A DNA stretch of 64,000 nt, from the NCBI GenBank assembly GCA_038373865.1, contig JAXGGA010002231.1:62001-126000 (forward strand), in the 5' to 3' direction. The position numbers and the translations under genes were made by a program. This document shows positions 56,141 through 64,000 of the stretch, piece by piece; the stretch's first letter is position 1, and the number at the start of each line of letters is the position of its first letter. The DNA comes from Uloborus plumipes (lineage: Eukaryota; Arthropoda; Arachnida; Araneae; Uloboridae). Under the pieces are notes generated by a model. It had not been told where the DNA came from, did not search any database, and saw only the letters and a program-made list of their open reading frames with translations.

Positions 56141-59100
56141 GACCACCAGGATACCATTGAGATATCCTGCAGCGAGGATGGGATCAATATCAAATATCCT
56201 TCCTGCTGCTATAAGTTGTCCTCACAACTGCCAACGGGATCATCCCGGAAACGTTGCCAGCGAATATTCTTCACTCTGCTGCATTCCTCATCCTTTTTTC
56301 CTCAAGAAAGCAAACAAACCATTGAACGCTCCGATGATGACAAGCATATCACATTTGCTATGGGCCTATTACAAAAGTTCGTAAGCGTAATGGACATGAA
56401 AATGTCACGTTGACAGTCCTTTATAATAAACATTGCAAAATTTACTATTTTATGACAAGCCCATCCTATTGAATTTATGTGTGTGTGTGTGGGAGGGGGG
56501 TGTCAAGGGATATCTACTCAATGTAAAGTATATAAAAAAACGCCCCCTTTTTGTGTAAAAATATTTATTTTACTAATTCGGGCGGGGGAGGGGTACCCCC
56601 TGAACCGCTAAACTGACGGGTCTGGAGTGATCTTAATTTTCCGAGCTTAAATCCCCGCGAAGCTTTCTTGGTTATGCGAAACTAAATGGAAAATTTGTAA
56701 TAGCTCGGTTTCATCTGTGCCCAACTAAGAGAGTTTTCCTGTTTTTGAATACCTTATTAGAGTTTCCTTGTTCTTCTCTTATTAACTTTTTTTACAGAAG
56801 TGTTTCTGTTTTTCTCTTATTAAATTCGCAAATGCAAGACATTTAGAATTCTCCCCGGAGGACTGCTTCCACAAGTTACTTTGACCGAAAATTAGCACAG
56901 GAACATTAACTTACTGTGTGTAACTTATTATCAGCTCAAGGACGGAGCGTTATTATTACATACACTTGATCTAAAAAGCAATTTCTCTTTTTAATAATAA
57001 AACGCATCTGCGAAAAGTTACAAAAATTGAAATATTAAGCATAACATGTGTGTGTGTGTTTGGGCATCTTACATTTTGTATGTGACACCACAATAGACAA
57101 TGGGAAATTTTTATTGAGGAGGGTATTTTCTCTCATGGGAAATTGAATTTTAATATGGAACATTTCTGATTGCAATTTCGAAAGTAAGACAAAACTGCTT
57201 TTTATTGATTCATTTTGTAGTTACACTTGATGCAAAACAATGAAGGAATTGCCCAGTCTTCCTAAAAACAATATTTTTGTAGATAGTGATGTTTTACTTT
57301 GAAGCAATTCATGTGTAACACCTAAAATAAAATTAACATTATAACTTGCATTTTGCACAGGAATTTGAGACGTGCATCCACAGCTTGTGATATTAACATT
57401 ATAAATTCAATCAAGTGCTCTTGTACTTGAAAACTCTGCTACATATCGCCAAGATGGACACTAATTTGGCGAGAAAAAATGATTTTTGAATTTAGGGTCA
57501 ATTTGGCGCTTTTGGCGATATTTTACGAATAATCCTTTGAATGGGGGATGTTAAAATCGCTGATATTTGGAAGATGAATCATAATACCTTTTGATTCGCC
57601 ACAAACTAGGGTCGCAAATGTTTTAACTGTTTTCTTGCTTACTCTAAGGCACTATTATATAGTATTGTACTCTTTATACACGTTTCACTCAATTTTACGC
57701 AATTTAGGGATCACAGACGCTTATAATAATATCCCCCCCTTTTTTTTTTGCATTTTCAAATTATTATTCTACACGCCTTCCACAACTTTCTCTGTATGGA
57801 ATAATGTCTGAATGCTATTTATTTTAGAATTGTTGCTTCTAACGCTAGTACATAAGTATATTAAACCAATCTTTTCAGCTATTAAAAGACATCGATTTTA
57901 ATAGAAGTAAAACGAGGAAGTCCACGCCAGATTTTTTCTTTTTGTGAAAACAAAGAGAAATTAATAACATTTAAAAATTCATTAAAAATATTGACACTAA
58001 GAAATTTTCATGATAGAAATTTGAAAGCTGGAAACAGTTATTGTTCCTTTTCGAGTTCGTTCAAACGAACTGAAAAATACGTTGTTTAAATAGATTTCTT
58101 TGGACTATCGAATAGTGTTCGTAAAATCGAGCAAACGATTATATTCTTTTCTTGAAGAAAATAACCTTTTCACATGATTTTTCTTCTGAAAATTCTTCAA
58201 TCGAGCTTCCATTCTGGAGACAGAAATTTGTCTATTCAGAATGGCAACGTTTCGATTAATTTCGAAAACTGTCAAAGCAAGTTGCTACGATTTTATTCTC
58301 ATAAATGCCTTTTCATCCTGGTTTATTACATCTGTAAAAATTTCAGTGTCTCCAATTTACGAAATAAAACTTTCTAACAAGCACTTTAGGAAGACAGCGT
58401 GAGTAGTAAACGTTTCCCTTCCTTTTTTCGAAGCGAAATAGTACGCCGCGCACCGACTGAACAAATAAATGAAATTAAAAAGTAGGAAATAACACCGGGT
58501 ACGGATGTTTACCTAAAGCTTGGAGTAAAGCTTCAAATCGGAGGAAGGTTTTGGATATCGTGCCAAAAGATTTTAGCCTCCGAGCGAAGTGGAGTAGAAA
58601 TATAATTATGCTAGAATGCGACGTTTCAAATTACAGCCGATCACAAGAGCGAAGAAACATACATATCAAATTACTTAGATATTTCTCGGCAAAATGTATA
58701 TAAAAAAAAAGAAAACACACCAGCAAATAAAGAATGCGTCAAGAAATAGAACGAAAGTTGCGCTTGTTAAAAATTCCTGCCGAGGTATAAATATCGTCTG
58801 CAGAACTGCCGGTGCTTATTGCTGTTCGCTCTTTGATCGCATTTCATTCGTCAAATCTGGAATTTTCAGATGGGAGCTCGGTAAATATCTCAAATGATAG
58901 ATATAAATTTTTATTGCGATAAGTTATTACCGAACTGACTTTTAATCCGTGCAAAAGGTTTTTCGTTCTGCGTCAGCAATAAGATTTGGCGCAGAAATTT
59001 CGGAGACAGAATAGTACCCGCACTTTTGCAGTCAGCTTTCAATTAGCTTCATTAGCGCTAATTCCTTTTGCAATTGAAGCGATTTCTCGAATTGTTTCCG

Positions 59101-59512
59101 CGTAATATAAAGTCATGGGATTTACGCGCGAATACCGTTTTTTCCTCACTCCAGAACCAAGCGTTCCCTAGGTTTGATATTATAAGAGATAGTGCGTTCA
59201 ATTGTTATTTTTATAAAGTGCATCGCATACTTATAGGAACACAACGAAATCGCATGCAATGTACTCACTATCTTACTATATTATAAAAATCTAATAATGG
59301 TGTCTCAACAGCCAATCAAATCGATGAAACGTAAAGGTATTGTTTTGACAATGATCGCTTTTAACAATGACAACCTGCTTCTGATTGAAGGCTAGCCCAA
59401 ATTGTAGCTTGAAATTAGATAAAAACAACTATAATTCGTCTTCCAATTACCGCGGAAATGTCGGAAAAAAAAGAGAAATCAGGTATCTTCGCGATTTTGG
59501 GAAATTAAACTA
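56141..59512. other. Mixed then AT-rich DNA without recognisable gene
   Basis: (GT)n at 56479-56491 and 57047-57059, poly-C at 57732-57738. Frames at 56133-56413 continue from the GC-rich block and are not recognised. From about 58,400 sequence complexity rises (short frames at 58694-58897 and 59068-59286) but I see no exon with convincing splice signals. Confidence 0.4.
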
Positions 59513-60636
59513 TTTGGGTCATTTTCACCATATGTTTACATTTCAGAATTTTTAAGTAATTTTTTTAACTTGCTATTTTCGTTTAGAATCACTAACAGAT
59601 GTTTTGTCACATATTTTAGGTGTGTGAAAAAGCAATTGGTTGTACACTTTGATGCATAATTAAGTATTCAAGTGATGTTGTAAAACTTTAAGTTGCAAAG
59701 AAAATTGTCGTCCTTTACCGTACAAAATCAATATGAAATCTCACTCTTAAACTATATCATAGAGCCTAGAACCAACTGCATTTGAAATTGTTTGCGTCCC
59801 TGAAGCTTAAAACGATGTTTGTGATCATTAAAATATTGATCAAAAACTATGGTAACGGACTTGACATTTGGTAATGGATTTGACCAGTAACGGACTTGAC
59901 ATTTCAACCAAAATGTCAAATTATGGCTAGGTTGTCGAATTTAAAAATTGAACAACAATATGCATTTTGTTAGAGTTGTATAACAAACAATATTTCGGGG
60001 TAAAAGTTGAGAAAAAGTAAAAATTAATACTAAAATCCTTGGTAACAGACTTGACAAAGAATAAAAATACGCACCAGGAAGAAATCTTGAGCGAAACGCC
60101 ACAGCAATACTTCTCGACTCAGGAAAACAAAATGGTATGAAATAGTTACGTCACTAGTTTGTTAAGTTAACTGAATGCTTGTTACCATATTTTGACTGCA
60201 ATAAATACCTTTTTCAGCTAAAATAATCTTAGGGTAACGGACTTGACAAGAACGGCCGGACAAAATATATTCATACATTTCTTAATGAAAAAAATTACTA
60301 TTAACAATATTTATTATGAATATCTTTTACTAATAATCAATATATAAAAATAATTTGTTGTGTATACTTTTTTGTACAATTAAGTATATAAAAAAAGTAG
60401 TTGAACTTGCGGAAATTGGAAATGGACAAGCGTTTTTGCCTTGATTCTCATTTTTAAAGACTTATATAAAAATAAATAAATAAATTTCAATGATTTTTTG
60501 AGTGATAGAATTTTTTTGGGGGTATTTCTTGCAGAAAATAATTGTTCGCATTGAATTTAAAATATAAGTTATGCTTCAAAATCGTCTTTTTAACCTCCGG
60601 ACAGCAAATGTAAGCAAATTTTGAAAATGACCCATT
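59513..60636. mobile_element. TA-flanked inverted-repeat element with iterated 15-mer
   Basis: The left end is TTTGGGTCATTTTCACC; the right end read inwards is AATGGGTCATTTTCAAA. Both continue to a shared TTACATTT phrase. TA lies outside each end (59511-59512 and 60637-60638). Inside, GTAACGGACTTGACA occurs at 59852, 59887 and 60234, with variants at 59871 (GTAATGGATTTGAC) and 60042 (GTAACAGACTTGACA). No transposase trace is seen. The architecture (TA target, iterated internal motif) parallels the pogo-type element at 9987. Confidence 0.55.
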
Positions 60637-60829
60637 TACTTTTCAGTTGCTGTGGTTTTTGCTGTTTGTCGGTCTAATTCATATTAGGTATACACGCAGG
60701 CTCCCCACCACTGCTGAATGCAGCAGATTCCCTACTTTTGGTACTCTTTGCTCCCTTCCCCCCCAGTGAAAAAAAATCGAAATAGCGAACCTGCCTATTA
60801 TTAATGTATCATGTTAATATGTATTAGTC

Positions 60830-62050
60830 AGAGATCCCTGATAGAGATTTTTCTGTTTATTACTATCAAGCTAATTTTCCGTGAGTAGCTTCATTTTAAT
60901 GAGACGCCCAACTTTTTCTCTTACAACAATTCTCGATTGTGGTAGCTAACAGGGGTAGCAGGGATCAAATGTGTCGATTCTATGGGTCTCAAAAACTTAT
61001 CACTAACTGTGGCTTTTTTAATTAAATCTTAAGATAATTATTAACATTGTTGAAAAAAATATTTGTCCTACAAGGTGTATGGTTTGATCAAAGAGTCCCC
61101 CTCCTCCCAACATGTATCGATTACGAGGTCATCAAAAGTGATTACTAACTGCCTGAGTTTTTTACTATTGCTTAGTTAATATGTATATAATTTTAAAGTC
61201 ACATTGTCCTACAAATTGCATGGTACGTCATCCCGGTCCTACGTTCTAAAAATGTTATACCCTGATGAAAAAATAATCAGCATCTGAATCTTCTTAAATT
61301 GCGCCGTTTCAATGAGGCTCCCGACAATTTCATCAACGAAATTCTGGACTGTGGTAGCTAACAGGGGTAGCTAAGTCAAAATTTACCGATTTGACAGTTC
61401 TCAAAAATTTATTACTAACTGTTGGTAATTTATTAAACATTAAGAAAATTACTAACTTTATTGAAAAAAATATTTGTCCTACAAGGTTTGTTCGAAGTCA
61501 ATTACGAGGTCATCAAAAGTGATCATACTGACTGCCCGATTTTTTCCCTATTGCTTACTTAATATGCATATAATTTAACAGTCACATTGTCCTACAAATT
61601 GCGTGGTACGTCATCCAGTTCCTACGTAATGTAGTACAGATCCCTGATGAAAAAATAATCACTATCGAACGGAATCTTCTTGAATAGCGTCGTTTCAATG
61701 AGATGCAAGATTATTGCATAAACGAAATTCTGGATTATAGTAGCTAACAAGAGTATCGGGGAAAAAATATGTCGATTTGACGATGCGCAAAAATTTAATA
61801 CTAATTGTTGGTTTTTTTATTAAATATTAAAAAAAATATTAACATTAGTGGAAAAATATTCATCCTACAAAATGTATGCTTTGATCAGAGTCCCCTCCTC
61901 CCAGCATGTATCGACTATCGATTACGAGATCTTCAAGAATAATCACTAACTAGTTGAATTTTTTACTTTTGCTTTTTTCGTTAATATTTATAGAAATTAA
62001 CAGTCATATTGTCCTTCAAATTTTGTGGTACGTTATTGCGGTACTCCAAT
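60830..62050 (+). repeat. Tandem repeat of about 400 bp, three diverged units
   Basis: Equivalent points (CAATGAG or TAATGAG) lie at 60898, 61311 and 61697. Each unit contains a GTAGCTAACA(G/A)G phrase, an AAAA(C/T)TTA(T/A)(C/T)ACTAA phrase, ATTTGTCCTACAA-type, GTCATATTGTCC-type and TGGTACGT(C/T)AT phrases. Divergence among units is substantial. Confidence 0.7.
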
Positions 62051-62089
62051 TAAATACACATTTTCAATTCGTACTAGTAGAAATAAATT

Positions 62090-62210
62090 TATTTTGTACA
62101 ATTTGATATTACGGCCTTGCCAGTACGCATGCCCAGAGCATATTAGGAATTCTCCGTAAATATCGACCGCAATCCTGCAAAAAAAAAAAAAAAAAAAAAA
62201 ACAGCCTTAC
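62090..62210. other. Possible retroposon tail ending in poly-A
   Basis: A more GC-balanced phrase (CCTTGCCAGTACGCATGCCC, 62114-62133) ends in 23-24 adenines at 62179-62202, between the tandem units and the inverted copy. It might be the 3' end of a retroposed sequence. No target duplication was identified. Confidence 0.3.
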
Positions 62211-62289
62211 AATTCTTGTCGGACTAGTGATACCTACCTGTTTACTTGTAGGACATTGTTTCATCTGGACTTGTTTCACTAACCTATAA

Positions 62290-62560
62290 TATAATATTTT
62301 TGTCCCACAGTTAGTAATAAAAAATTGGTTTTATGGTACTAACAATTTCTGAGCGTAGGACTGGGATAACGTACCACGCAATTAGATGGACAATGTGACT
62401 GTTAAATTATATACATATTAACTAAGCAGTAGAAATACGTTTAGGTAGTTAGTAATTACTTTTGATGACCTCGTAATCGATACATGTTGGGAGGAGGGGA
62501 ACTCTTTGATCAAACCATACACCTTGTAGGACAAATATTTTTTTCAACTATGTTAATAAT
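62290..62560 (-). repeat. Inverted copy of the 60.8-62.0 kb repeat unit
   Basis: Reverse complement of about 61026-61236. It holds GATGACCTCGTAATCGATAC, CATGTTGGGAGGAGGGG and CTTTGATCAAACCATACACC. Similarity runs up to the TA where the Tc1 element is inserted. Confidence 0.75.
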
Positions 62561-62889
62561 TACAGTTGGCAAAAAAAGTATTAGAACAATGTGAAATCTG
62601 TAGTTTTCAAGGTAATAAAATGAAATAAATCTAAAAATTATTTTACAGGAGAGAATATTTATTCAAAGGATGCAATACATAAACATAAAACGAGTTTTAA
62701 ATAAATACAGTGTTTTTAAAATCAAAACAACTCGATTCGCACCGCAAAAAAATATTAAAACAAAAAGTGAAATACGCAAATTGCAACGTGACGTCGTCAG
62801 ACTTTCAAGGCTACTCTCACATGACTGTGTCAAGGGCATAATAAAAGAAGCTTGTTACCTTTGCTGGCATTTAGTTTAAAATTGGTTGT

Positions 62890-64000
62890 GGGGAAATTTT
62901 CTTGGCATGGCACCGAACAAAAAAGATTGCAATTGAGAAAAGAGAACAAATAGTTCATCTGTATAAGAGTGGGAAAACATTCCGTGAAATTACAAGCATG
63001 TTGAATGTGTCACTGTGTGCAGTTCATCACATTCTTAAAAATCAAAAAGTGACACTAGTAGTGTTAATAACAAGGAAAGATCTGGGAGACCAAACAAGCT
63101 GACTGTGAGAGAAAGATGCCATGTGGTCAAAGGCAGTGGCGTACATAGCGCCCCGCAACCCCCGCGCGCGGGGGGGGGCGCAAGAGTTTGAGGCGCCGAT
63201 CCAGAAAAATAGCACTAAGGTTACACGGAAAAATATTTTTTACATTTAATAGGGTGGGGGCGCACTTACAAATCTTGCTGGGGGGCGCACCTTAGTCTAT
63301 GTACGCTACTGGTCAAAGGTGTTCTAAAACAACTGATATTGAACCTGATATTCTAGCCGCTAATACTTAATCAATATCAGGAGAGGTTGTAACACCTCAG
63401 ACTGTAAGAAATGTGTGGCACATAGCGTTGGTATAAAAGAAAGACGTATAAGAAAGAAACCATTCATTTCAGAAATCAACAGAATAAAACAACTCGAGTT
63501 TGCTAAAAAATGTATAAGTAAAACAATGGATTTCTGGAAAAGTGTTATTTTTTCCGACAAAAATAAGTACAAAATTTTCAAACCAAAGCACATACTCACT
63601 ATTTGGAGAAGAAAAAAAAAGATGCTGCTTTAGAACTCCAAAAAGTACATGGAGGAGGTAATGTCATGGCCTGGGGGTGTATGGCGTATAATGGGGTTGG
63701 AAATATCCATTTCATTGATGAGAAAAGGACTGCTCTGTCATACATCAATGTGTTGCGGCATAATTTGAAAAGTAGTTCCAGAAAATTCGGATTGGAGGAC
63801 ACATTTTTTTTTTCACAAGATCAAGATCCCAAACATACCGCCAAAAAACCAGAGTTGCTGTTATATAATGCCCCTCGGAGACTAATAACTTCACCACAAT
63901 CATCAGAACTGAACCATGTAGAGCATCCATGGCATTTATTAGATGATAAAATTATAAAAAACTCAATTACAAGCACATTAAGTTTGAAACAGGCTTTGCA
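62890..64000 (+). pseudogene. Tc1-like transposase, interrupted and frameshifted, partial
   Basis: Cut-and-paste transposase of the Tc1 group. The DNA-binding helix-turn-helix part is at 62902-63060 (EKREQIVHLYKSGKTFREI, then MLNVSLCAVHHIL). A shifted frame continues with GRPNKLTVRERC near 63085. A 178-bp hAT MITE then interrupts it. Afterwards the catalytic core appears: VIFSDKNKYKIF (63543-63580), then after a frameshift GGGNVMAWGCMAYNGVG (63650-63700), then QDQDPKHTAKKPELL (63819-63865) with the second aspartate, then ELNHVEHPWHLLDDKI (63907-63955) with the glutamate. The SPDLNP motif is degraded. It is non-functional and continues past the window. Confidence 0.85.
63134..63311 (-). mobile_element. 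hAT MITE, CAGTGGCGTACATAG family, copy 2, nested in Tc1
   Basis: A 178-bp element with ends CAGTGGCGTACATAGCG and, from the right, CAGTAGCGTACATAGAC. The perfect 8-bp duplication GTCAAAGG lies at 63126-63133 and 63312-63319. It is in reverse orientation relative to copy 1 and shares its GCGCCCCCC blocks and the central AGCACTA phrase. It splits the Tc1 transposase remnant. Confidence 0.9.

Larger units (their letters stand above)
62563..64000 (+). mobile_element. Tc1-like transposon, left part, cut by window end
   Basis: The left terminus is CAGTTGGCAAAAAAAGTATT preceded by TA (62561-62562), inside the inverted repeat arm. It contains a decayed transposase and a nested hAT MITE. The right end lies beyond the window. 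The sequence differs from the Tc1 element at 28087. Confidence 0.8.

Overview
The window reads as AT-rich eukaryotic DNA with no bacterial gene structure. There are no dense open frames, no ribosome binding sites and no operons. It is dominated by DNA transposons and their short non-autonomous derivatives: hAT, Tc1/mariner, pogo/Tigger, piggyBac-like and PIF/Harbinger-like. It also has one tRNA-derived SINE, many microsatellites and many long poly-G or poly-C runs. This mix fits a large, repeat-rich arthropod genome. I lean towards an arachnid such as a spider, but that is inferred from repeat flavour only. No protein-coding host gene can be identified with confidence, so the window is probably intergenic or lies inside very large introns.

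Layout. 0-1 kb: a Tigger-like MITE and a hAT element with a perfect 8-bp target duplication. 1-7 kb: unremarkable AT-rich DNA. 7-9 kb: a GC-rich island, a local 0.3-kb duplication, a hAT MITE and a second Tigger-like MITE. 10-12 kb: a complete but decayed 2.07-kb pogo-type transposon. 12.4-13.3 kb: two further inverted-repeat elements. 15-22 kb: degenerate repeats and a possible Helitron-like end. 23-27 kb: a nest of repeats holding four PIF/Harbinger-like MITEs (one inverted, three in tandem), a truncated piggyBac-like MITE and a hAT element. 28.1-29.5 kb: a full-length dead Tc1 transposon abutting an (AT)n tract. 30.5 kb: the SINE. 31.9 kb: a hAT MITE. 32-37 kb: AT-rich, nearly featureless. 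37-38.6 kb: an unassigned open frame, a badly decayed Tc1 transposase and a microRNA-precursor-like hairpin. 39-46 kb: several GC-rich islands, a possible cysteine-rich exon and a third hAT copy. 46.7-51 kb: a direct duplication, a pogo fragment, a large Tigger-like MITE, a fifth PIF/Harbinger-like MITE and a complete piggyBac-like MITE. 53.6-54.2 kb: tandem repeats. 55.4-56.1 kb: a GC-rich island. 59.5-60.6 kb: a TA-flanked element rich in an iterated 15-mer. 60.8-62.6 kb: a tandem plus inverted repeat structure broken by a second Tc1 element, which is itself broken by a hAT MITE and runs off the window end.

No functional pathway links these features. The coherent story is layered transposition, and many insertions can be ordered because target duplications, paralogous empty copies or nesting are visible. 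The observations most worth following are the PIF/Harbinger-like MITEs, which carry full TGACGTCA palindromes; the two elements packed with iterated motifs; the two strong hairpins; and the GC-rich islands, which may be promoters or first exons of unseen genes.
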